Shown: piece by piece, positions 1 to 16,484 of the stretch
Layout: every line of letters starts with the position of its first letter
Numbering within the stretch: the first letter of the stretch is position 1
From: Diphasiastrum complanatum
Lineage: Eukaryota > Streptophyta > Lycopodiopsida > Lycopodiales > Lycopodiaceae
Assembly (NCBI GenBank): GCA_029204225.1
Contig: CM055095.1
Coordinates: 59,232,865 to 59,296,864, forward strand
Direction: 5' to 3'
Length of the DNA: 64,000 nucleotides
Notes under the pieces: model-generated
The model's database searches: none
The model's input: only the letters and a program-made list of their open reading frames with translations
Told to the model about the DNA's origin: nothing
Translations under genes and position numbers: made by a program

Positions 1-264
1 CATTTGTCCAATTGCCCTAAACTTGCCCTAAATGGTAACTTCTTGGTACTTCATCGTAAAACCTAGAAATTCTAGTGTAGATGCAATGTATCAAAATTGG
101 CCAATTAGAATGGGTCCAAATATGACCTCATCCATTAGTCTACTTTCCAAAAATAGTAAAAACACTAATTAGGCCTTTATTGACAAATATAAACCTAGCT
201 CTAAGTTGAGATATCATCTTGGCCTCAAAATTGCCAAATAAAGAATGAAACTAGTCGACAATTT

Positions 265-505
265 TCACACTCCTTCAACTAGTTTTAGCATAGATTTGGA
301 TAATACACCAAGAGATGTTCTATGCTTCATAAGCAAGTCTTTTCTCAATGCTTTGGTGAAAATATCAGCCACACATTCCCTTGATGAGACATGTTGAAGC
401 TCCACCTCCTTTGCCATGACTTGTTCTCTCACAAAATGATAAGCCACTTCAATATGCTTGCTTCTTGCATAGTTTTGACCATAAAATTTTGATCCATTTT
501 AATAA
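265..505 (-). pseudogene. 3' end of a Ty1/copia pol (RNase H C-terminus)
   Basis: The minus strand encodes the last ~75 residues of a copia polyprotein. It contains the stretch ARSKHIEVAYHFVREQV followed by ADIFTKAL and a short tail ending at a stop at 265-267. This block is diagnostic of the copia RNase H C-terminus and the residues after it. Homology fades above ~505, so this is a truncated fragment. Sequence 1-264 lies 3' of the stop on this strand and would be expected to hold the polypurine tract and 3' LTR, but I could not define LTR borders there. Confidence 0.8.
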
Positions 506-2007
506 TTATTTCCATTCTAAGTACAGACGTTTTTTCTATGGTTTATAATAGCTTTCATAATTGATATAGAGAATAGTGTCCACATTGGATGCTTCACTAT
601 TTCTTACATCAACTTTACATGTCAAGATGTAACTAGAACATGAAGAACCAAATAGAATGTTAGAATGTAAGTGCAATGATATGTTTGAGCAATCTCAAGT
701 GAATGTGTGCAAATTGACAAGATATGGTGAAACTAGCTACATTGTTTTGCATCATTTTGATGTTGGAGTTGTACTAGAATTGTTGGCTGGTTATGCTGAT
801 GGAAATGAAGCTAATAGAAGCTCATTATATCACTCATTCATGGTCAAGTCATCAATGATGATAATATTTTGTTGCAAGATGGAGATGGTTGCTCATTCAT
901 GGATTTTACATATAAAAAAAGGACAACGATGGAGGAGACATGCAAGCATTGGTCGATTACTCACAGTTATTGTTTGTTTGCTATTATTTCCTAGAGAGTT
1001 CAAAGTTGGAAGCATGGAGATAGAACAAATAAAGTTGAACCACACTTCCTTGCTGCTTCTTTGACCTTAATTGACTCTTCGATAACTTACAAAAACAGAT
1101 CCAAAGTATCTTTGCCACTCGACTTTCCTTTGATGCTCTTGACTAGCTCCAAATTGCCACTTTCTCCTTTGTGTTGTTGAAGCCCTTTGAGATCACCCTC
1201 TTGATCTTCCACATGACCATCAAAGCCATTGAACAAATAAGATTTTCCAGATCCATTGGTTGCATCCATTCCATGAAAACCGCCTTTCACTTGAATAACA
1301 TCATCTACACAAGACGATTCACCAAAATATTGTGAAAAACTGTCAAATCTAGATTGATCAAAACCATGTAAAGTGTACATAGATGGGTCCCACGCGTGTG
1401 AATCCTTTTTGACACGTGTGAAGTGAGATCAAATTAGTTTAGATCTCATTCATAGGGTTATTTAGGCTTGTTTGGTCATAATTCCTAGATTATAGGGCCA
1501 AATTCCTTGAATCATGGAGGTGGAAAACCAACCTAGCCACCAACTTGGTAAAACTCTAGGATTAGGTAAAATTGAAAAATTAGGACAAAAATGATCAATC
1601 ATCTTCCTTATTACATGCTAGAATTTCACCTAATTTGAGGTGGAAAAGAACTTATTGTACATACAAGCCATCATTCCATAGTGAGGAGATAGAATTTTTG
1701 GAATGAATTGGCAATCTTGAGTTTTCTACACATTTGTCATGAGTTCTTGTGAATGCTTTGGTATCTAAACTTGAGTACACTTAATCTCTGATAATAGGAC
1801 GTACTGGAGGCCGTATAACACACGTGTGGGGTCTAAATTTCATGTTTGATCAATGGTTTTGATTGCTCTTGATTGTGGGATCCAGGATTGCTTTTCTAAG
1901 TCAAGATCTTGTGACTAGTTTTGCAATAGATAGGTGTATCAATCAATCAATCACTCTTGGAACCTTATGTAGGTTCATTTATGGTCCTTATTACTATACT
2001 TTCAACA
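506..2007. other. Repeat-derived DNA without a recognised gene; right part probably a copia LTR
   Basis: Open frames at 657-1064 (+) and 1087-1380 (-) resemble no family I know and are probably chance or decayed element sequence. The right part, from roughly 1.4 kb to 2007, is probably the LTR of the plus-strand copia element that follows. It ends in TTCAACA directly before a primer binding site. The segment holds two imperfect and one perfect CACACGTGTG-type palindromes (1391-1400, 1411-1420, 1819-1828). The left edge of the LTR could not be fixed. Confidence 0.4.
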
Positions 2008-2020
2008 TGGTATCAGATCC
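2008..2020 (+). other. Copia primer binding site (initiator tRNA-Met type)
   Basis: TGGTATCAGATCC directly follows ...TTCAACA, the expected 3' end of an LTR. This matches the common plant copia primer binding site complementary to the initiator methionine tRNA (TGGTATCAGAGC) with a small change. It fixes the plus-strand orientation of the copia remnant at 2.8-3.9 kb. Confidence 0.75.
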
Positions 2021-2789
2021 AAGTACAAGAGGATAATCATTGATCAAAGAACAATCCATTTTTAGCAAGTTTGTCTCTAGAAAGCTAGTCTTGAGAGGGC
2101 AAGTTCAAAACAAGTCTTAGATTGAACATTTGGGATCCAAACTTGGTGAGGGTGAATAGATGTACTTCCCAAATGTGTGGGCATCTCTGTACCAACATTT
2201 AATGTTCATTGTTCACAAGATCCAAACAATTGCATTCTATATCATCTTGATGAGTTTTTTGGTGCTAGGTCTAGGAAAAGCATCAAAGTATGTTTGCCAT
2301 CAATTAGATTTGGCTTAGTGTCATGAGATCTAATTATTTAAGTCTGATTTAAAGCCCTTTAAATGTGTTTTACAGGTCTTGAAGAACCATCAAGGAGTAA
2401 GATTTAGCCATGTTTTTGTCCAAAAATGGTGAAAATTGATAGTATTTGATAAGGTCTTTGATAGAATCTCATCTACTCTTCATTTCATCTCTCTGAGAGA
2501 GTGTAAGAATTGTGGCTAGAAGTCCATTGAGAGTGCTAGAAGCCAAATTTAGATAATAAATACTAGTGAAACTTTTGTGAGTTTCTATGATCGAATCAAT
2601 TCCAATATTCTGGAGCATTGTTTTGTAAAATCCTTCCTAAGTGTTCTTTTGAATCAAGGTCAAGGGGATCTTGTCATTTGTGTCTTTGTGAACATCAAGT
2701 GAGTTTCTAGTGAGAAAATTTTTGGAAAAGAACTTAGGGAGGGTCGAGAAGTAAAATCTAGTACAAGTCATTAGGAAGATGTGAACCAT

Positions 2790-3891
2790 TAGTGGATTCC
2801 TTCTTGGTTCTAGTGAGAGGTTAAATTCTACAAACTACTCAATATGGAAAGTGAGGATGGAGTCACTCTTAGTGCTCCAAGATCTCTTTGATATTGTCCT
2901 AGAAGAAGAGGATGAGCCTCTTGGAGGACAAAAATTGGTTACATACAAGAAGAAGGAAAGACTAGCACTTCATTGCATCAAAATGAATGTTAGTGATGAC
3001 CTCTTGAAGGAGGTAGCCTCTTGCACATCAACCAAGGAAGCTTGAGATTCTTTAAATGCCATATATAAATCCAACAACACTTCAAGTGTACTTATACTAA
3101 GAAAGCAAATCTTACAAAGTATGAGGAGAAGTGATGAAAGTGCACAAGAGTATGTGCTTAGGACCAAGTCTCTGAGAGAAGATTCTAGATAATGAGCTTG
3201 TACAAGTGATCCTCAATGGCTTAGGAGATGAGTTCTCCAATTTGGTTCAAAGTTTTTCCATCCAAGACACTTTGCCATCAATTGATAAGCTCCATAGTGT
3301 GCCAGTGGCCGAAGAGTGTAGGATGCTCTATGAAAAAGCTAGGATGAATTTCTTATCATTGTAAAATAGAGATGAGGAAGTAAATTTCTCATTCAAGAGC
3401 AAGAAGAAGACCAATGTATCCAATAAGGACCAAGCAAAGGAGGCCAAGGAGGAGGATCAAGCATCAAGTTCAAAGGCAAATGAGAAGTCAAAGCTAAAAT
3501 GTTTCTTTTGTGCAAAGAAGGGGCATATTGCATCCGAATGTTACAAGAGGCAAAGAGCACAAGAGAAGGAGAACAAACAAGAAAACCTTGCACGTGAAGA
3601 GGAAGAAGACGAAAATTGAGATCTATTCTTGATGGCATCTACATCCTCACCAACAAGCAATAGCAATTCAAGAGAACTTGGTGGATTGATAGTGGGGCAA
3701 GTTCTCACATGACTTATGAAAAGGACCTCTTTTCAACTTTATACTCTTTCAATGATGCTAAAAAGTTTTTCTTTATTGCAAGTGATGAAGAGTGTAAGGT
3801 AGATGGTGTAGGTACCATCTCTTTGTGTCTAGAATCCTCAGAAAGTACGGATTTAGAAAATGTTCTTTATGTACCATCTGTGAAGAATTGA
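2790..3891 (+). pseudogene. Ty1/copia gag and protease remnant
   Basis: A decayed copia gag-pol start. Near 2820-3180 lies a UBN2-type gag region beginning NYSIWKVRMESLL, with an in-frame stop near 3043. At ~3500-3550 there is a nucleocapsid zinc knuckle CFFCAKKGHIASEC (CX2CX4HX4C). After another stop (~3618) comes the aspartic protease with the WWIDSGASSHMT active-site block at ~3685 and a LENVLYVPSV block at ~3870. Several stops and frame changes make it non-functional. It lies ~800 bp after the primer binding site at 2008, as expected for one element. Confidence 0.85.
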
Positions 3892-3955
3892 AAAAGATTA
3901 TCTATATTAGATATAGGGGTCTTATGTTTTTTATATCAAGCATCTAGGTGTAGGA

Positions 3956-4612
3956 TGTTGATAGGACCAAATTTGGCATAGATGGCAAATTACCCATTTC
4001 CACTTGTAATGCCACTATTTAGCCAAAATAGAGTAAGAGGCTAAACTCGTGCCAATTAGAGTGTAGACAAGTGTAATACTTTTGTTTGATGAAATTTAAA
4101 AGGTCCAATAGGATTTAGAGGTGGAACCTTGAGGGGTCCAATAGAATTTGAGGTTTGCTTGAAAAAGGTCCAATAGAATTTAGAGGTGAATGGATCAATG
4201 GTCCAATAGGATTAAGAGGTGGCAAAAGTGTGGTCCAATCATAGTTAGGCATAGTGGTGGCTCGTGGATCTACTAGTATCATTGTACTTCTCATTTGGAT
4301 CTAATTGATTTAGAGATTGAGTGGATTTTGACTGTAAGTGATTTTCTAGCTTTCTCTCTCTACCCAAAAGCTCATGATGATTTGCTCTCTCTACCCAAGG
4401 ATAGCATCTTGTTTTTACTTAAAATAATTTTTTAATACTTCCCACACGTGTGAGTGAGAGTTGGAAGTGATTGAATGCATGTAGTAGTGTGTTTTTGCCA
4501 TAGAATCAAAGATAGATCTTGAATCTCAATCTAGTCTTGATCTTGGTGCATCTACACACCTTAGGAGATCACAAGTACATGTTGTGGACAGTCCACACGT
4601 GTGAAATCAACA
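3956..4612. mobile_element. Candidate LTR-like insertion between copia fragments
   Basis: This segment separates the protease fragment ending near 3890 from the next copia fragment starting near 4613. It begins TGTTGA and ends TCAACA, a perfect 6-bp inverted terminal match of the kind that bounds LTRs, giving 657 bp. No clear target-site duplication is visible, so a rearranged junction of two copia copies is equally possible. It contains four imperfect short repeats and two perfect CACACGTGTG palindromes (4443-4452, 4594-4603). Confidence 0.35.
4102..4222 (+). repeat. Four imperfect ~21-bp repeats (GGTCCAATAGRATTTAGAGGT)
   Basis: Related copies start at about 4102, 4134, 4167 and 4200, spaced 31-34 bp apart, with a further partial GGTCCAAT at ~4232. 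They share a core close to GGTCCAATAGRATT followed by GAGGT. No function is evident. Confidence 0.75.
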
Positions 4613-5002
4613 CCATCAATCACCAAAAATATGCTAAGTGTTGGTCAAATTGTGAAAAGTGATTTGGATGTCCACTTCAAGCATGGTATTTGTTCCATTT
4701 TGAAGAATGATAATTGCATAGCAAAAGGATTTAAACATGGAAGCATGTTTAAATTGGATGCTTGTGTTGCTACTGAGAATGCAACTAACAATCTTGGTGA
4801 CAAGAAGCTTGCAAGAATTGAGGAGGAGGATCAAAAAGAAGAAAATTTTGAAGATCAATCTCAAAATCCAAGAGCTCCAAGGAGTACCTCAAAGACAAAG
4901 GGCAAGTCATCAAATTGCATGCAATTTTTCCATTCAAGTGTGCATCTTGCAAGGGTGAAGAGTATTGGAGAGTCTACTATTTTTGAGTCATTCTTTTTGT
5001 AA
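4613..5002 (+). pseudogene. Copia pol fragment downstream of protease
   Basis: The frame opens with PSITKNMLSVGQIVKSDLDV and continues through KGFKHGSMFKLD, which matches the copia segment between protease and the GAG-pre-integrase domain. The remainder, rich in Glu/Lys, is not recognised. No integrase core follows; the next recognisable element piece is on the opposite strand. This is an isolated broken fragment. Confidence 0.7.
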
Positions 5003-5436
5003 AGATGGGGATGACCGGCAATGGAAGCTCGAAGCTTTGAGCGTAGGCGTGTAGGAATGGAAACGCAACAGTTAGCAGCAGAAATATTCAAAAAGAATGA
5101 TTCATACAAATTGCTCAAATGAATAATATAGTAGTGAGACAAAAATTGCACTCTGATTAATATCAACAGTGAGTACAATGGCTTGAAGTAATAACTTCAG
5201 CTTGCTGAGCGTAATAACGTTGGCTACATATAGCTTTGATTGGGAAAAAGAAGACTTACATTGCTTGATTAAGCTAGTAGTATATATTTACAAGTATCTT
5301 CAAAAAATATCTTACAAGTGTTGAATGTTATTTATGCCAGTCTTTGTATATGTACAAAGTGGGTAACCGCCCTTGGGATATTTAGTGGTCTAGCTGTTTT
5401 TAGGGCTGATGATAAGTTGGCGACGTCGGTTTGCCA

Positions 5437-5900
5437 CTGTTGGAAAATCCCGAAAAACCCGAAGGTGCTCTTAGACTGAAGGTATGTAAATCCCGAAGGT
5501 GCCTCTAGAGCGAAGGCATGAAAAATGCGAAAAAGACGAAGGTGATCCTGAAATGGATTCCAAGGCATTCTGGCCACTGTGTTGCATTTTTCGCGAAGGT
5601 GTCTTAAAAAAATGTTTAAGGCACAAAAAATCTCAAAGGCAAAAATGTGAAGGTCCGAAACATGTAGTCGGCCTTCGATTTTTAGTATGCTCATTACTTG
5701 AACGATTTGTTTAAGACTGAGCATAAGAAATCTAACACTCCTCCTTAATGTGGATCTTGAAAAATCTTGATCTGGGCACATATATCTAACGTAGATGTCG
5801 AAATCCAATGGATATTCGATTGGATTTTGATGTCCATGCCAAGAACAAGCAAGCGAATTTCTAGACGCAATCAAAATTTGTTGACATGTGAACACATCAA
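5437..5900 (-). mobile_element. Copia 3' LTR plus decayed pol tail, minus strand
   Basis: Read on the minus strand, a purine-rich tract AAGGAGGAG is followed by TGTTAGATTTCTTATGC, the typical polypurine tract and LTR start of a copia element. The LTR would run from 5737 down to about 5437, where it ends ..TTCCAACA, giving an imperfect 6-of-7 TGTTRGA terminal match and ~300 bp. Sequence 5738-5900 is what remains of the internal region and is full of stops. The LTR contains several irregular CGAAGGT repeats (5460-5660). Confidence 0.55.
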
Positions 5901-6227
5901 GAAACTGACAAATCTAAAATCTGTCGGATTCCAAGGTCCACTTCAAAATCTTCTAGCCACCACTTTTGAGTAAGGCAAGATCCCCAAGATGGTCCCTACC
6001 TTTTCCTAGTAGCTGAAGCTTCGAGAGGGTAGAAATACAAAACTACTTTCAATAGTATTGCATGAATGAAGATGATGAACAAAAAACACAATGAGTTTGG
6101 CATTCCATAGTTGGTTTCCAACTTGCCTAAGTGGCATAACTAGTTGACCATTTTCAAGATTTACTAGTCTAAGGTTGATAGTAAAACATTTACTTGACAT
6201 GGTTTTCCTACTTTGAACAATGCGAGT

Positions 6228-6295
6228 AGTTTCCTATTGTGCTCAAGGCATTATACTTATAAGTTTCCTATTGTGCTCAAGGCGTCATACTTATG
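6228..6295 (+). repeat. 34-bp tandem duplication
   Basis: Two adjacent copies (6228-6261 and 6262-6295) of a unit beginning AGTTTCCTATTGTGCTCAAG, differing at about three positions. Confidence 0.9.
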
Positions 6296-6413
6296 AGAGA
6301 AGTTTTTTCCGTTCGCGAGGATTTGGATGTTGATGAAAAACCTTGTGACAAATGTCCAACCACATTGCAAGTTTTAAAAAATAGATTAATATGTTAGTGA
6401 TTATGCAACAATT

Positions 6414-7110
6414 TTCATATTTAAAAGAAATGGACCTTTCATGTCCAAAGTAGTTGCATTACAAAAAGATAATTAGATGGTGGCTTTTCAAACAACAATG
6501 ACTACTTTGTTCTGCATTTCTGCTACCCTATAATTTATAGTCTTCCCACAATGAACTCCGGCATGTCTCATTTGTTGGTATTTTATGGACTAATATTTGT
6601 TTTTCAAGCTCTTCTAACTCGCTCCTAGCGTAGATAAACAACAAGCATTATTAAGCAACTTTAGTACCTGTAGGGCTCATCATTAGATGATGAAAATTAT
6701 CCAACGGTTTGCAAATTTACAACTAGCTTATTATATAAAAAATTATTGATCCACAAGGCAAAAAAGTTAACGTGATAATTATACGTATTGCTAGATTCTA
6801 TCTTCGCCTTCATAAAAGAAATGCTAACGAAAGATCAAAATAGCATAAGTCTTGGAGAAGTCTAAGAAAATAAATTTTGATATAAAATTGATCAATGGAA
6901 GTCCATCACATTGTTAGTGCTCCACAATCTCTCCATGCTAATTAGAAATTGACCTTTCCATGCCCAATGTGGCTACAATGAAGGTTCTACAATGACGAGC
7001 TAGAAAAGCAAACTTGCATGGTGACTTTCATGGCTATGATAACTACTATGTTCTATGTTCCTACCTCCCTGAGCTTTATATTATACCCATAATATACTCC
7101 AGCAAGTCCT
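6414..7110 (+). repeat. Diverged direct duplication, ~150 bp arms
   Basis: The segments at about 6414-6560 and 6935-7110 align in order: ...GACCTTTC-ATG-CCAA..., then ...ATGGTG-CTTTCA..., then ATGACTACT/ATAACTACTATGTTCT and finally CCCA-AAT..ACTCC. They have many substitutions and small indels. Probably an old element fragment; no function inferred. Confidence 0.5.
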
Positions 7111-7559
7111 CTATCTACCTATTCTCCCTCTACCCCTAAGAGCTTGTGTCCATGGACGTGAAAAAGCTACTTTTTTTCCTCCATCTATCCAAGACTTATA
7201 TCCTAAACAAAACTTCAATAACTTTCTCTGGTAAGTAGGGGCTTCAAAGGGCCCTTTCACCCACCTCTGAATCCAATACTAACCACAATAAATAGCTAAC
7301 TGGGTCTAGACTGGAATCTCCATCCCATGCGGACGGTGCTCTAACCCCATGAAGGCTCCATCCCTCTATATTCTCAAAAATATGCTTTTTGTTGAGTGAT
7401 GGGGGCTTGTTCCAATTGTCTCTTAGTTTAAACCTCTTGATGTGCTTTTCACTCTTACTCTTCATATATAGAGATATGTGGGTGGAGGTGTATTAAAGTC
7501 ATTAGATTTTAGCCACGTGAACTTATTTCAAGATATTGCCACGTTTCTATTATTAATTA

Positions 7560-7939
7560 TTGAAAATAGTGTGAATGGCGTTATTGACGCGCGGCGAAGA
7601 TCCGAGGGGTTGGGCGTTGAGTAGACCGTGCCAGCAAGCCTCATCGAACGGAAACGTAATATAATTTTACGATCCAGTTTGAGATCCTTTTCTTTTCTTT
7701 TCGCCTCTCCACTGCTCTGGATCGATAAGGCAGCAGCAGGCGCGCGCTCTCAATTCTCGATTTGCGTTCATTATTGTTCATCGTCATCATCGATTCCTTT
7801 TTCTGATCCGCCTGCCTTGCTTTGCCTATATCATTCATTATCTTGACGCCTTATCAGATTCTTGAATTTGCCCTTCATTTATTTTGCAGAAGATCCGTGG
7901 GGATTCCTTGTCCCTCTGGTGGCACCATAATCCAGCACC
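7560..7939 (+). promoter_or_regulatory. RAB2 upstream region and 5' leader
   Basis: The 380 bp before the RAB2 start holds a pyrimidine-rich stretch (about 7680-7710, TTTTCTTTTCTTTTCGCC) of the kind common in plant 5' leaders. It also holds a good splice acceptor TTATTTTGCAG ending at 7889, suggesting that a 5'-UTR intron is removed and that the last leader exon is 7890-7939. The promoter itself could not be located precisely. Confidence 0.45.
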
Positions 7940-13878
<5,939 letters not shown>

Positions 13879-16484
13879 TGCCTATGTTTTCAGAACATCA
13901 TACTTTTTGCCAAGTACAAATGACATCACCTATACAAGCTACTCGAAATTGTACATATCATGAGTGGCATTTAATCTTGACATCTCTAACAACCTGCTAA
14001 ACTTGGGACATTCGGAATGTGATTCATGTCATATCTGTGAAGTTAGCAACTTGCTACTTTCTTTTGCAACTTGGAGTTTTCAGGACTATTCCTTCACCAG
14101 ATGCCACTTGTTCCTTGAAACCATTCTGGTTAAGTTTGTATTTTCCATTTTCTGCCATTTGCTGAAATGGTTGGACTTCAACAGACCCTGTATGAGCATT
14201 TATAAGCTCATCATTACTAGTATTGGATTGATACTATCTTCAAAAATCAAACTATTCTTTGGATTTACGTGTATAAATAAGCTCATCTCCAATGTCTGCC
14301 ATTTACTGACTTAGAAATTTAGTCGGAAAGACCATAAATGGCCTTTCTATCAACATCTGTACTTAGTTGATGGCTATTTGTTTTCAGAAAACAATTAGTC
14401 ACTCTTCCCTGCATTTTGTCGGGGCTCAATCTACTGGATATATTGTAGCAGCAAGAAACCTGCATGGTACAGGAACTAGGGTTGAATATGTCAACCCTAC
14501 CCCGTAGCATGCAGGTCTGCTTCTGCAGGGTGCAGCTGCATTGCGACATTGAAATAAAAACACTGGAATAGTGTGTAAGTAAATTATAGTTCGAATGGAG
14601 ATGCAGTGAAACTTTGTAGTTTGCCATAGCCCATGGCAAATATTTCAAATAAGAGCACTCATTCCTGCGTGTTCCTGTTTCAGGATTATGCCTCATGTCT
14701 GCTGGATTTGTACAAACACATCTATGATTTCCCATATACAAACATAGAATGACAATGAAAAAGAGGTTTATGAAAACTTGCAGCTTTCCATAGCCTGCGT
14801 CATATATGATAAATTCTTACACTTACTAAGAGCTTATGGTGCTAGGCATTTCCTTAGTGCATTTGTACCCCTTAAGAACTTCAAAAGGATTATCTCTGAA
14901 AGATTGGATAGAAGATGTTGAAGTTACCAGAAAACTCAATTGCACAGCAACTAATGTTCAGAATTGTATTCACACAACCAGCAACTAATGTGAAGGATTG
15001 TATTCACAAGCCATAATTTTCTACTCTAGCCACACTGAGCATGGATCCTGAGATGAATAAGACTAAAGAAAGAATGTCAATTGCCACTCAATTAGGTCAT
15101 TAATTCATATATTCAATTATAAACAAGGAAGATCCCAAGAGCTTTGCTATGCACTATGGAAAATAGACAAATAAATAAATATTGCAGCAATCTGGAAGGG
15201 TTAAAAAAAATACATTTTTCAGCTCAAACTCACCCAGAAAATGACACATCGGCATTGAGAGAATTGTCTCAATGGGCTTACCACTATTGTGACAAAGCTA
15301 AAAATGCATGTCTTAGAAACATTTTCACACACACAAACACTAGTCAACAAGAACCTAAGCAGCATTTGATGACTTTCTTTAGCTCGCACATTTCTGTGCT
15401 CCCCAAAAATCATTGTTGCATTGTCGTGACATTCAATATCACCCAAACAAATACATACGGTCAAATTTTTATAGCTGCAGCACCTCAAATACAGAAAGTA
15501 TACGGAGCTCAAATGCTTAAAGAATGATTGTAGAAATAATCTACTACAGAAATTTAAGTATAAAGTCTTCTAACAAGCCACCTTGAGTACTCGTGAATAA
15601 TCCTTCCGGCTGAAAAAGCTTATTGCAAAGACCTAATCCTTACGGAACGTGTAAGTTTCTCAAATTTACAGCACTGATGTATCAAGTTATCATGTGATTG
15701 CTTGCTCAATGGTGTCAAAATGACTTCTATCAAGTTTTTGCATGGACTTCTATCAAGTTTTTGCATGGAAGGGTCCTCAACAGGCTTATAAGAAACCTGC
15801 GCGGGGTGAAATCATTAATAAAAAGCAAATTTGTAAGCTGCAATATGCGTTGGATTCATATTTATTTCAGATATTAGCAATGAAATCTATCAGATGTAAA
15901 AGCAAGGACACAATCTGCCAATCGATAGCACATACGGGATCAAGATCAAGGTGGCATTGGATGCAAGTAATTTAGTTAAGTCGAATCATGTGACTAATCT
16001 GTTGTGACATCCATCCTCCCAAACTTGGTTTCTAATCAAGAAGCACACCACAAAGCTGGAAATTTTGTGATCCTGAGCAAATGATTAGCTGCATTTGAAT
16101 TTGGAACCGATATACTGTTACATCGAGCAGTACGTTCAACCAGGTTAATAGGATGGGGTTTGATGCATACAAAACCATTAGCACAAACCACCGGAGTTGA
16201 GATTACAGTATCAGCTCTTCACTGCAAGTATTTTAAAATACTAGCAAAAACTAGAATGTTACCTTTTTACAATTTAACATTGTACGTAATTTTTCTTCAG
16301 GAGAAAAATTGTATAAAGTTCAACTAAGTAAACGAAACTGCTGACTTCAAACTAGCGCCTTTTAACTCCAGTTGAGTTGCTCAGAACGATTGTGAAACCT
16401 TCGTAAGTTTTATGAGCAGGAGCCATATTGTATTTCCAAAGCTGGTGTGATTGTTGAACGTTGCTAAAGACCTCTGATGTCTTG
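13879..16484. other. Intergenic gap between convergent RAB2 and kinesin genes
   Basis: Contains the 3' untranslated regions of both genes and A/T-rich sequence. Open frames at 14319-14741 (-) and 15144-15527 (+) have no recognisable domain and unlikely composition. I see no gene, RNA or defined element here. Confidence 0.5.

Larger units (their letters stand above)
5901..7559. other. Intergenic DNA with repeats, no supported gene
   Basis: No recognisable coding sequence. It contains a 34-bp tandem duplication (6228-6295) and a diverged ~150-bp direct duplication (about 6414-6560 versus 6935-7110), both listed separately. Confidence 0.5.

Noticed and set aside
657-1380. Open frames 657-1064 (+) and 1087-1380 (-)
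   Set aside because: Neither matches copia or any other family; both lie in repeat-derived DNA, so they are not called as genes.
3956-4612. Firm call of a solo LTR between copia fragments
   Set aside because: The TGTTGA/TCAACA ends fit, but the 5-bp flanks differ and the copia reading does not rejoin cleanly, so it is kept only as a candidate.
7265-7345. tRNA-like stretch on the minus strand (GTTAGAGCACCG ... GATTCCAGTC)
   Set aside because: Box A is partial and box B is too far from consensus; no cloverleaf pairing was found.
14319-14741. 140-codon minus-strand frame between RAB2 and kinesin
   Set aside because: No domain, no conserved motif, and Cys/Ser/His-rich composition typical of chance frames.
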